A DNA stretch of 6,429 nt from Oscillospiraceae bacterium. Its GTDB lineage: Bacteria; Bacillota; Clostridia; Oscillospirales; UBA929. The stretch lies in contig JAITDM010000258.1 in NCBI GenBank assembly GCA_031282535.1, forward strand, positions 1-6,429, in the 5' to 3' direction. Position numbers and translations under genes: made by a program. Positions 1 to 5,605 of the stretch are shown here, piece by piece (the stretch's first letter is position 1; each line of letters begins with the position of its first letter). The notes under the pieces were generated by a model, which was not told the origin of the DNA, ran no database searches, and saw nothing but the letters and a program-made list of their open reading frames with translations.

Positions 1-96
1 AACCCGCTGTTCGTCGACGATACGGCCAACCTCCTCTTGCAAATAGATCTCACTTCTGCCACGCCTTTCCCTTTTCGTAAGTATGTCAAAGCACCT
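1..96. other. Unassigned left-edge sequence beyond the dehydrogenase terminator
   Basis: No gene can be assigned. The stretch is more AT-rich than the genes. On the minus strand one frame is open to the edge and its last codons (from a TTG at 42) read LQEEVGRIVDEQRV, which looks protein-like, but no good ribosome site precedes that TTG. A strong purine-rich AGAGGAGG (minus strand, 30-37) has no ATG or GTG at a usable distance behind it. The plus-strand frame open from base 1 runs into the antisense of the dehydrogenase and is probably a shadow. The stretch could be intergenic or the very beginning of the next gene. Confidence 0.3.
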
Positions 97-128
97 AAAA
101 ACGGGCGGCGTCTTCAGGCGAGGACGCC
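97..128 (-). terminator. Probable intrinsic terminator of the aldehyde dehydrogenase gene
   Basis: On the minus strand a perfect 6-bp stem GGCGTC/GACGCC (arms at 123-128 and 107-112, loop of 10) is followed by GCCCG and then five T residues (97-101). The stop codon of the dehydrogenase (114-116) lies inside the loop. The T-run starts five bases after the stem, slightly far for an ideal terminator, but position and composition fit the end of this transcript. Confidence 0.6.
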
Positions 129-1550
129 CTTTAAGATGAAGGACTTCTCCTGCGTGAGTTCTTTCAGCGTCACGCTGATGCCCTCCCGGCCCAGTCCGCT
201 CATCTTCCAGCCGCCGAACGGCTGGTCCACGTTGCGGAAATTGCCGGACGCGTTGATGCATACGCCGCCGCACGCCAGGGCCGCGGCGGTTTGGAAGGCC
301 TTTTTGTTGTCGCGCGTCATCACGCCGCCCTGGAGGCCGAAACAGGTGGCGTTCGCGATGTCGATGGCTTCCTGCATCGTGTCGAACCCGATGACGGGCA
401 TCACGGGGCCAAAGACCTCCATGTCGCGCGCGATGTCCATTCGCAGCGTCACATCGTCCAACAGGGTGGGTTCAAAGTAGGCGTTGTCGAAGACATGCCC
501 CCCGCAGATCAGTCTGGCGCCCTGGGCCACGGTGTGCTGTACCTGTTCCTCGACACCCCGGGCGGCCCGCGCGCTGATCAGCGCGCCGAGGTCCGTGTTT
601 TCGTCCAGCGGGCTGCCGCGCCGGACCTGCTGGAGGCGCGCGCGGGCGCTCTCTACAAAGGCCGCCCGCACCGAGTTTTGTACGATGAAACGCTTGGGCG
701 CGCAGCAGGTCTGCCCCGCGTTCTGTACGCGCCCGCGCACGGCCTCTTCTACGGCCAGGTCCATATCCGCGTCCTCGTACACGATGAAGGGGTCGTTGCC
801 GCCCAGTTCCAAAAAGACGCGCTTTAGGGTGCCGGCCGCGGCTTTCGCCACGGAGAGACCCACCTCCGTGCTGCCGGTCAGCGTGATCGCGTCGATGCGC
901 GGGTGTTTCGACAGGTGGTCCCCAATGAGCGCGCCCGAGCCGGTGACACACTGCAGTACGTCGCCCGGGACGCCCGCCTCCAGACAGAGCTCGACAAGCG
1001 CCAGGATGACCAGCGGGTTGTCTGTGGCCGGCTTGACGATCACGGCGTTGCCGGCCGCCAGCGAAGAGGCCATCTTGTGGGAGCAGAGCTCCGCGGGGTA
1101 GTTGAAAGGTGAGATGCAGGCCACGACGCCCAGCGGCTGGTGCGTCGTGAAGATCAGATCCTTCTCCGAGCCGTACTGGTAGTCCGGCATCGTCTTTCCG
1201 TAGAGGTGGTTGGCCTGCTCCGCAAATCCACGGAAGATCTGCGCCGAACAGCGGATCTCCGGCCGGGACTCACGGATGATCTTGCCCATGTCCGTGGACA
1301 GCAGCGTCGCCAGCTCCTCCTGTCTCTCCTCAATGAGATCGGCACAGCGCTGCAAGATGCGTGAACGCTCATATTGAGGCGTGGCGGCCCACCTGAGCTT
1401 TCCCTCCTGCGCGATGTCGATGGCCCTCTCAATGTCGGAGACAGTGGCCGCCGGGATGGTGTCCAGCGGGACTCCGGTGGCTGAATTCAAGACAACGTGG
1501 GTCTTTCCGTCGCTGGCGTCTGCACGTTGTCCCCCAATAAACATTTTCAC
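114..1550 (-). CDS. NAD(P)-dependent aldehyde dehydrogenase family protein
   Basis: The 478-residue product has the usual length and full motif set of the soluble aldehyde dehydrogenase superfamily, which oxidises an aldehyde to the acid with NAD+ or NADP+ in the cytoplasm. Visible elements in order: SPFNYP with oxyanion Asn150, VKPA with Lys173, the Rossmann loop GSTEVG at 226-231, LELGG with general base Glu248, GQTCC with catalytic Cys282 (a second Cys follows at 283), and EVFGPV with cofactor-binding Glu378. The overall pattern resembles succinate-semialdehyde, lactaldehyde and related dehydrogenases; the substrate cannot be fixed. Residues after VKPA (TDNP) do not clearly decide NAD against NADP. 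The start is taken as GTG at 1550 because GAGGG lies 7 bases upstream, whereas the ATG two codons later would be 13 bases away. The gene is separated from the ABC operon by hairpins, so it is probably its own transcript, though no convincing promoter was found. Confidence 0.93.
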   Translation of the reverse strand: MKMFIGGQRADASDGKTHVVLNSATGVPLDTIPAATVSDIERAIDIAQEGKLRWAATPQYERSRILQRCADLIEERQEELATLLSTDMGKIIRESRPEIRCSAQIFRGFAEQANHLYGKTMPDYQYGSEKDLIFTTHQPLGVVACISPFNYPAELCSHKMASSLAAGNAVIVKPATDNPLVILALVELCLEAGVPGDVLQCVTGSGALIGDHLSKHPRIDAITLTGSTEVGLSVAKAAAGTLKRVFLELGGNDPFIVYEDADMDLAVEEAVRGRVQNAGQTCCAPKRFIVQNSVRAAFVESARARLQQVRRGSPLDENTDLGALISARAARGVEEQVQHTVAQGARLICGGHVFDNAYFEPTLLDDVTLRMDIARDMEVFGPVMPVIGFDTMQEAIDIANATCFGLQGGVMTRDNKKAFQTAAALACGGVCINASGNFRNVDQPFGGWKMSGLGREGISVTLKELTQEKSFILKGVLA

Positions 1551-1557
1551 GTATCTT

Positions 1558-1562
1558 CCCTC
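1558..1562 (-). promoter_or_regulatory. Ribosome binding site selecting the GTG start of the dehydrogenase
   Basis: GAGGG on the minus strand lies 7 bases before GTG (1550-1548) and 13 bases before the in-frame ATG (1544-1542). The spacing favours the GTG. Confidence 0.6.
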
Positions 1563-1579
1563 GCAGTCAGCCTCTTTTG

Positions 1580-1601
1580 GTCCGGCGCGCGGGATCCGGA
1601 C
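1580..1601. repeat. Inverted repeat GTCCGG/CCGGAC in the dehydrogenase upstream region
   Basis: Perfect 6-bp arms at 1580-1585 and 1596-1601 enclose a GC-rich 10-base loop. It starts about 18 bases upstream of the ribosome site and could be a leader hairpin or a protein-binding site; the sequence alone does not decide. Confidence 0.4.
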
Positions 1602-1607
1602 AGGGCT

Positions 1608-1620
1608 GGAAATTATTTCC
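1608..1620. promoter_or_regulatory. Short palindrome GGAAATTATTTCC, possible operator
   Basis: A 13-bp perfect palindrome (6-bp arms around one central base) in an AT-rich patch about 58-70 bases before the dehydrogenase start. Its size and place suit a repressor site, and the AATAAT inside it could form part of a -10 element, but no acceptable -35 was found at the right distance. The regulator is unknown. Confidence 0.35.
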
Positions 1621-1639
1621 TTCTCACTTCTTTATTGCC

Positions 1640-1662
1640 TTGCCGCCGCGAAGCGGCAGCAA
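1640..1662. repeat. Strong GC-rich hairpin between the binding-protein and dehydrogenase genes
   Basis: Ten-base arms at 1640-1649 and 1653-1662 match at nine of ten positions; read as minus-strand RNA the odd pair is a G-U wobble. The loop is GAA (TTC on the minus strand). Runs of six A on the plus strand sit on the side away from the end of a minus-strand transcript (the T-run precedes the hairpin on the minus strand), so it is not a canonical terminator in either direction. Confidence 0.5.
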
Positions 1663-1680
1663 AAAATAAGAATTTGGGTT

Positions 1681-1702
1681 GTGGGTTGCAGGTGCAACCC
1701 AC
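1681..1702. repeat. Perfect inverted repeat GTGGGTTGCA/TGCAACCCAC
   Basis: Perfect 10-bp arms are separated by only two bases (GG). In RNA the innermost bases would open to form the loop. No T-run follows on either strand, so it is not an intrinsic terminator. It is the middle of three hairpins in this intergenic stretch. Confidence 0.55.
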
Positions 1703-1719
1703 GTTAGGAAGGCGGCGCC

Positions 1720-1763
1720 AAAAGGGGGGCATGTTTCCCCGCCCCCGGGGCGGGGAAACATGC
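1720..1763 (-). terminator. Large perfect hairpin ending the ABC operon
   Basis: Perfect 17-bp arms at 1729-1745 and 1747-1763 around a single central base, extremely GC-rich in the middle. On the minus strand the stem is followed by C residues and then TTTT (1720-1723). It lies about 60 bases after the stop of the binding-protein gene, the expected place for the operon terminator. The T-run is short, so part of its role may be protecting the 3' end of the message. Confidence 0.65.
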
Positions 1764-1809
1764 GTCGAGAGCGTCGAGGCCGGAAGAGGCCCGAAGAGGA
1801 CGGATCAAT

Positions 1810-1837
1810 CAGAAGTCGCTGTTTAGAAGTCGCTGTT
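1810..1837 (-). repeat. 14-bp tandem duplication across the binding-protein stop codon
   Basis: Two adjacent 14-bp units (1810-1823 and 1824-1837) differ only at their first base (C against T on the plus strand). In the coding direction the gene reads AAC AGC GAC TTC TAA, followed by a second AACAGCGACTTCTGA. With one unit the gene would end in TGA after the same four residues, so the duplication leaves the protein unchanged and only replaces TGA by TAA. Confidence 0.8.
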
Positions 1838-2839
1838 CGGATCGTAGTACTGCGCCACGTTGTCGGAGGTGATGACGGCGGGCTCCGTGTTGATCAGTTT
1901 CGGGATGTTGTTGTCGCCGTTTTTGTAGCGGAGGATGGTGTCCAGCGTGAGGTTGGCGACGCCCACCGGGTCGTTCAGGCCGGAGGCGCCGTACTGGCCG
2001 CTCTGCACAAGCGCCAGCGCTTCCTTCTGCCCGTCGATCCCCACGACGACCACGTCGTTCCGGCCGGCGTTCTCCAGCGCGATGACGGCGCCGAGACCCA
2101 TGCTGTCATTTTCTGCCACGATGACGTTGATGTCCGGCGCGGCGGTGAGCATCGATTCGGCGGCGGCCAGGCCGTCCTCCTGGTTCCAACCGCCCCAGCC
2201 CTGGGTCAGGAAGCGGAAGTTGGTCCGGTTGGAGGAGGCGAGCTGGGCTTCGACAATGCCCTTGACCACGCCGATGCGGCGGTCGACGCCCAGCAGGTTG
2301 CCCTCGTTGCCGCTCAGCATGCCGATGCGGATCTCCTCATTGCCGAATTTCCGCGCGAGCCATTCGCCCACCAGTGTTCCGATGGCAAAGTTGTTCGACT
2401 GGATCATAGAGACGTATTGTGCGCTGGGGTCGATGGAGTTGTCCATGATGAACACGGGGATGCCCTGTTCCATCACGCTGTTGGCGACGGCCACGGCGCC
2501 CTGGGCGTCCGCTGGGTTGATGACGATGGCGTTGCACCCCTGGGCGACGAGGTCCTCGATGTCGGCCTGCTGTTTGGTCATGTCGCCGTTTGCGTCGACG
2601 GAGACGACGCTGATGCCCTGTGCCTGACAGGCGGCCTCAAAGGCGTTGCTCTGCGCGACAAAGTAGGGGGATCCCATCGTCTGCATCGACAGACCGATCT
2701 TCAGGTCGCCGGAGATGGCCGGGCCGCCGGCCTGTTGGTCCCCGCCGTCGGGGGCTTGGGTGTCGCCGCCGCAGCCGGTCAGCAGACCGAGCAGCATGAC
2801 GGCGGCGAGCGCGAGTGCGAGCAGCGTGGTTTTCTTCAT
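1823..2839 (-). CDS. Sugar ABC transporter substrate-binding lipoprotein (type 1 periplasmic-binding fold)
   Basis: The 338-residue product is the extracellular receptor of the importer, anchored to the membrane outer face. It has an N-terminal signal (MKKT followed by a Leu/Ala-rich core) with lipobox LTGC giving lipid-modified Cys23, then a Gly/Gln/Asp linker to about residue 42. The mature part resembles the ribose/galactose-binding family: GSPYF at 56-60, the INPADAQG segment near 107-114, FIMDNS at 130-135, GVDRRIG at 184-190, AENDSMGLGA at 242-251 and VGIDG at 266-270. The start at 2839 is supported by AGGAGG 7 bases upstream and by the signal peptide; the same frame stays open far upstream through the permease gene, but that part is a shadow. 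It is last in the operon, 77 bases after the permease. Ligand not identifiable; several RbsB ribose contacts appear changed. Confidence 0.93.
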   Translation of the reverse strand: MKKTTLLALALAAVMLLGLLTGCGGDTQAPDGGDQQAGGPAISGDLKIGLSMQTMGSPYFVAQSNAFEAACQAQGISVVSVDANGDMTKQQADIEDLVAQGCNAIVINPADAQGAVAVANSVMEQGIPVFIMDNSIDPSAQYVSMIQSNNFAIGTLVGEWLARKFGNEEIRIGMLSGNEGNLLGVDRRIGVVKGIVEAQLASSNRTNFRFLTQGWGGWNQEDGLAAAESMLTAAPDINVIVAENDSMGLGAVIALENAGRNDVVVVGIDGQKEALALVQSGQYGASGLNDPVGVANLTLDTILRYKNGDNNIPKLINTEPAVITSDNVAQYYDPNSDF

Positions 2840-2846
2840 GATTAAC

Positions 2847-2852
2847 CCTCCT
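2847..2852 (-). promoter_or_regulatory. Ribosome binding site of the binding-protein gene
   Basis: A perfect AGGAGG on the minus strand lies 7 bases before the ATG at 2839. It is the strongest ribosome site seen in the operon and fixes the start against the much longer open frame upstream. Confidence 0.85.
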
Positions 2853-2864
2853 AAAAATGTGTAT

Positions 2865-2892
2865 GGTATGAGTGCGCAGGCACTCCAATACC
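2865..2892 (-). repeat. Intercistronic hairpin between permease and binding-protein genes
   Basis: On the minus strand the stem GAGTGC/GCACTC (6 bp, four-base loop) is extended by GGTAT/ATACC (5 bp) with a two-base bulge. It ends 12 bases before the AGGAGG site, and five T residues lie between them. Hairpins at this position in sugar ABC operons can stabilise the processed binding-protein message; the T-run would also allow partial termination. Which applies here is inference. Confidence 0.6.
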
Positions 2893-2916
2893 CGTGGAAG
2901 TGTGCAAGGGACAAGA

Positions 2917-3951
2917 TTACAGAGAGTCTTTCCGTTTGCCGCTTTGCAGCAGCGCGGCCAGAATGATGATGGCGCCCTTGATGATCTGCTGGGGGTACGA
3001 GGGGATGTTCATCAGGTTCATGATGTTTCCGATGAGGCCCAAAATCAGCACGCCCATCAGGGTGTTGAGGGCGGTGCCGGAGCCGCCGGTCAGGCTGGCG
3101 CCGCCGATGACGACGGCCGCGATGGCGTCGAGCTCCAGCCCCTCGCCGAACTGGGCGGACCCGACCGCGGCCCGGGAGGCGCTGATCACGCCGCCGAGGG
3201 CGCAGAGGCCGGCGGAGATGACGTAGACGGAGAACTTGTACGCGCCCACGCGGATGCCGGAGAGGCGCACGGCCGACTCGTTGCTGCCCGTCGCCCGGAT
3301 CAGGCGGCCAAAGGAGGTGTAGCGCAGCACGAGCATGACGACGGCGAAGACGGCCAGCGCCGCCCAGACGGGGTAGGGCACGGCGAAAAAGGTCTGCTGC
3401 GCCTGTGTCTGCGGGAGGTTCAAAAAGCTCCCTTTGCCGAACCGGATCAGCGGGTTGGTCGGTTTCAGGTTGATGGGTTTGCCCTGGGAGATCATGAAGG
3501 CGAGGCCCCGGGCGATGGTCATGACGGCCAGCGTCACGACGAAGGGCGCCATGCGCCGAAACGACACAAAGTAAGCCGCGCACGCGCCGAGCACCATGAG
3601 GAGCGCGGTCGTCAGCACGAGCGACAGCAGCACGGGCAGGCCCATGGTCGTGCTGAAGGTGGCCACGAGCACCGCGCCCAGCGCCACCATCGAACCCACC
3701 GAGAGATCGATGCCTCCGGTCAGGATCACCATCAGCATCCCCATCGACACGATGGCCAGGCCGGCGTTCTGCCGCAGCAGGTTGAAGATGTTCATCGGCG
3801 TCAGAAACGAGGAGGAGAGCATGACGGAGACGCTGAGCAGCAGCGTAAGCGTGATGACCGGAATCATTTTTCGCAGATGAAATTTGGATATAAACGCCGC
3901 GCCGCCGCGTCTTTCGCCCGCACCGGGCCCTTTTGTCTCTCTGTTCATCAT
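2917..3951 (-). CDS. Sugar ABC transporter permease, RbsC-like
   Basis: The 344-residue membrane protein belongs to the branched-chain/ribose-type permease family (BPD_transp_2) and would form the transmembrane channel, probably as a homodimer because only one permease gene is present. A polar, basic N-tail (to about 28) is followed by hydrophobic segments starting near 30, 64, 105, 135, 192, 240 and 297 and a last one near 323-336. Family landmarks are GGIDLSVGS at 79-87, the cytoplasmic loop ATGSNESAVRLSGI at 220-233 that contacts the ATPase, and the conserved GEGLELDAIAAVVIGG region near 269-284. Its first ATG overlaps the ATPase stop (ATGA), which suggests translational coupling. A second ATG follows immediately, so the product may be one residue shorter. 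A longer frame upstream lies within the ATPase gene and is a shadow. Confidence 0.93.
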   Translation of the reverse strand: MMNRETKGPGAGERRGGAAFISKFHLRKMIPVITLTLLLSVSVMLSSSFLTPMNIFNLLRQNAGLAIVSMGMLMVILTGGIDLSVGSMVALGAVLVATFSTTMGLPVLLSLVLTTALLMVLGACAAYFVSFRRMAPFVVTLAVMTIARGLAFMISQGKPINLKPTNPLIRFGKGSFLNLPQTQAQQTFFAVPYPVWAALAVFAVVMLVLRYTSFGRLIRATGSNESAVRLSGIRVGAYKFSVYVISAGLCALGGVISASRAAVGSAQFGEGLELDAIAAVVIGGASLTGGSGTALNTLMGVLILGLIGNIMNLMNIPSYPQQIIKGAIIILAALLQSGKRKDSL

Positions 3952-5444
3952 CGCACCCCACCACCCACAGCCAGCCGCAGGATATTGGCTTCGCTCAGGT
4001 CTTCTTTTTTGAGTTGTCCCATCACGGCGCCCTTCGCCATGACGAGCGCGCGGTCGCACATGCCGATGATCTCCGGCATCTCGGAAGAGACGAACACAAC
4101 GCCCAGCCCGTGGGCGGCAAACTCGTTGATCAGCCGGTAGATCTCCGTCTTCGCGCCGACGTCCACGCCCCGGGTGGGCTCGTCCAGCAGGATGACGTCG
4201 CACTGCGTGTTGAACCATTTGGCCAGCACGACTTTCTGCTGGTTGCCGCCACTGAGGCTGCCCACGCTGTCGCGGACGTCGCCCGCCTTGACGGACAGCC
4301 GCCCGCAGAGATCTTTGGCGATGGCGTCTTCCTTCTGGAACAGGATCACCCCCAGCGCGCCGAGGACCTTGCGGAGGGCGGCCATCGTCATGTTTTCGCT
4401 GATCGGCTTGTCGATGACAAGCCCCTGGTCCTTCCGGTTCTCCGGCACCAGCGCGATGCCGTGCCGCACCCCCGTGTGCGGCGACCGGACGTGGACGGCC
4501 TGCCCGCGCAGCCAGACCTGTCCGCTCTGCCGGCCGTCGCCCCCAAAGATGGCCCGCAGCACCTCCGTGCGCCCGCTGCCGACGAGGCCCGCGAGGCCGA
4601 GCACCTCGCCCCGCCGCAGCGAAAACGACACGTCGGAGAATTGGGGCGGGCCCGAGAGGTTCTCCACGCGGAGCACCTCCTCCCCAAGCGTCACGTCGCG
4701 CTTGGGGAACATGGCGCCGAGCCGCCCGCCGATCATGAGCTCGATGATGTCGTCCGTCTGCGCGCCCTCCCGGGGCATCGAACCCGTGACCATCCCGTCC
4801 CGCAGTGTGGTGATCGTGTCCGCGATCTGGAAGATCTCCTGCATGCGGTGGGAGATGTAGATGATGCAGACGCCCGCGCTCTTTAGCTTCATCAGGGTCT
4901 CGAACAACTTGACGACCTCGTTGTCGCTGAGGACGGCCGTCGGCTCGTCGAGGATCAGGATCTTCGCGTGAAAGGCCAGGGCCTTCGCGATCTCGACGAT
5001 CTGCTGGGAGGCCACCGGCAGGTCCCCCGTGACCGCCTGGGGGCTGATGTGAAAGCCAAGGCCGTCGATGATCTCCTTCGTCTTCCGGTTGATCTCCTTC
5101 CAGTTCACGAGGCCGAAGGAGTGCGAGAGTCTGTCGAGGAAGATGTTCTCGGCGACCGTGATGTCGGGCGCCAGTTCAAATTCCTGATATACGATTCCGA
5201 TGCCGAGCTCGCGGCCGCGTTTGGGCGTCGAGATGTCCACTTCTTTCCCGTCGATCCGGATGACGCCGGCGTTTTTCTGGTACGCGCCGGCCAGAATCTT
5301 CATCAGCGTGGATTTGCCCGCTCCGTTTTCGCCGACCAGCGCGTGGATCTCCCCCGCCTTGGCCCGGAACGTGACGCCCTTGAGCGCGTGGATGCCCCCA
5401 AAGCTCTTGACGACGCCCTCCATCTCAATTCTGTAGGTCTCCAA
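3948..5444 (-). CDS. Sugar ABC transporter ATP-binding protein with two ATPase domains (RbsA/MglA type)
   Basis: The 498-residue product energises uptake from the cytoplasmic face. Domain 1 carries Walker A GENGAGKST (38-46), Q-loop Gln87, Walker B ILILDEPTA (162-170) and H-loop His199; its signature region reads LPVASQQ (142-148) instead of LSGGQ. Domain 2 has a degenerate Walker A, GLVGSGRTE (286-294), with Arg for the usual Lys, then VPENRKDQG (333-341), a full signature LSGGNQQKV (397-405) and Walker B ILLDEPTRG (418-426). This split of intact and degenerate motifs is normal for the carbohydrate-uptake (CUT2) class. The start is taken as TTG at 5444 because GAGGGGG lies 9 bases upstream; an ATG at 5423 (491 residues) is the alternative but has no well-spaced ribosome site. 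First gene of the operon; overlaps the permease by four bases. Confidence 0.94.
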   Translation of the reverse strand: METYRIEMEGVVKSFGGIHALKGVTFRAKAGEIHALVGENGAGKSTLMKILAGAYQKNAGVIRIDGKEVDISTPKRGRELGIGIVYQEFELAPDITVAENIFLDRLSHSFGLVNWKEINRKTKEIIDGLGFHISPQAVTGDLPVASQQIVEIAKALAFHAKILILDEPTAVLSDNEVVKLFETLMKLKSAGVCIIYISHRMQEIFQIADTITTLRDGMVTGSMPREGAQTDDIIELMIGGRLGAMFPKRDVTLGEEVLRVENLSGPPQFSDVSFSLRRGEVLGLAGLVGSGRTEVLRAIFGGDGRQSGQVWLRGQAVHVRSPHTGVRHGIALVPENRKDQGLVIDKPISENMTMAALRKVLGALGVILFQKEDAIAKDLCGRLSVKAGDVRDSVGSLSGGNQQKVVLAKWFNTQCDVILLDEPTRGVDVGAKTEIYRLINEFAAHGLGVVFVSSEMPEIIGMCDRALVMAKGAVMGQLKKEDLSEANILRLAVGGGVR

Positions 5445-5453
5445 CCCGTCAGA

Positions 5454-5460
5454 CCCCCTC
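5454..5460 (-). promoter_or_regulatory. Ribosome binding site selecting the TTG start of the ATPase
   Basis: GAGGGGG on the minus strand lies 9 bases before TTG (5444-5442). The alternative ATG at 5423 has only GGAG about 15 bases away. Confidence 0.55.
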
Positions 5461-5462
5461 GT

Positions 5463-5480
5463 GCAACAGTTGACAGTTGC
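5463..5480. promoter_or_regulatory. Imperfect palindrome in the leader next to the ATPase ribosome site
   Basis: An 18-bp near-palindrome with GCAAC/GTTGC outer arms and seven of nine pairs matching; it also contains the direct repeat ACAGTTG ACAGTTG. It lies in the predicted 5' leader, immediately before the ribosome site, where a bound repressor or RNA fold could block expression. Its role is inference. Confidence 0.35.
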
Positions 5481-5487
5481 TTGACCA

Positions 5488-5501
5488 TCAAAATAGCCAA
5501 A
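5488..5501 (-). repeat. 14-bp repeat TTTGGCTATTTTGA, leader copy
   Basis: This 14-mer on the minus strand matches 12 of 14 positions of another copy at 5606-5619 (TTTGGCTACTGTGA), with TTG also shared just upstream. This copy would lie roughly 12-25 bases after the predicted transcription start. A pair on either side of a promoter could be operators for one regulator. Confidence 0.4.
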
Positions 5502-5519
5502 CAATCTGATCGCAAAATT

Positions 5520-5548
5520 ATCTTATTACACATTTTTGAGAATGTAAA
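5520..5548 (-). promoter_or_regulatory. Sigma-A-type promoter of the ABC operon
   Basis: On the minus strand TTTACA (5548-5543; five of six match TTGACA) is followed by a 17-base spacer and TAAGAT (5525-5520; four of six match TATAAT, keeping the important first T, A and last T). The region is AT-rich compared with the genes. Transcription would start near 5513, giving a leader of about 70 bases before the TTG start. Confidence 0.65.
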
Positions 5549-5559
5549 GTACGCACTTT

Positions 5560-5575
5560 TGTGTAACCATACACA
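5560..5575. promoter_or_regulatory. Palindrome TGTGTA-N4-TACACA upstream of the -35 element
   Basis: Perfect 6-bp arms around four bases (AACC on the plus strand). Its centre lies about 54 bases before the predicted transcription start, just upstream of the -35 element, a position typical of activator sites. Another TGTGTA half-site lies within the promoter spacer. The regulator is not encoded in the window. Confidence 0.45.
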
Positions 5576-5605
5576 CGGTTGGGATAAGATGGAGATAACA
5601 TTTGG

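Noticed and set aside
37..480. Plus-strand open frame from the left edge
   Set aside because: It crosses the predicted terminator and continues opposite the dehydrogenase; weak TTG start without a ribosome site.
1640..1669. Hairpin with six A residues as a terminator
   Set aside because: The A-run is on the plus strand after the hairpin, meaning the T-run precedes the stem on the minus strand; an intrinsic terminator needs it after the stem.
1679..2845. 388-codon plus-strand open frame opposite the binding-protein gene
   Set aside because: The translation is Val/Asp/His-rich without recognisable domains and mirrors the codon structure of the real gene; no ribosome site or promoter.
2840..3964. 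Long minus-strand open frame continuing upstream of the binding-protein start to 3964
   Set aside because: It is rich in Arg, Gly and His, overlaps the whole permease gene, and the lipoprotein signal plus AGGAGG at 2847-2852 fix the start at 2839. It is open only because the DNA is GC-rich.
2872..4140. 422-codon plus-strand open frame opposite the permease gene
   Set aside because: Low-complexity Gly/His/Asp/Gln composition, typical of the antisense of a hydrophobic high-GC gene.
3933..4886. 317-codon plus-strand open frame opposite the ATPase gene
   Set aside because: No domain pattern; it overlaps motifs of the well-supported ATPase on the other strand.
5470..5497. Plus-strand TTGACA (5470-5475) as a divergent promoter
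   Set aside because: No acceptable -10 at 16-18 bases (AATAGC-like), and no plus-strand gene lies downstream.
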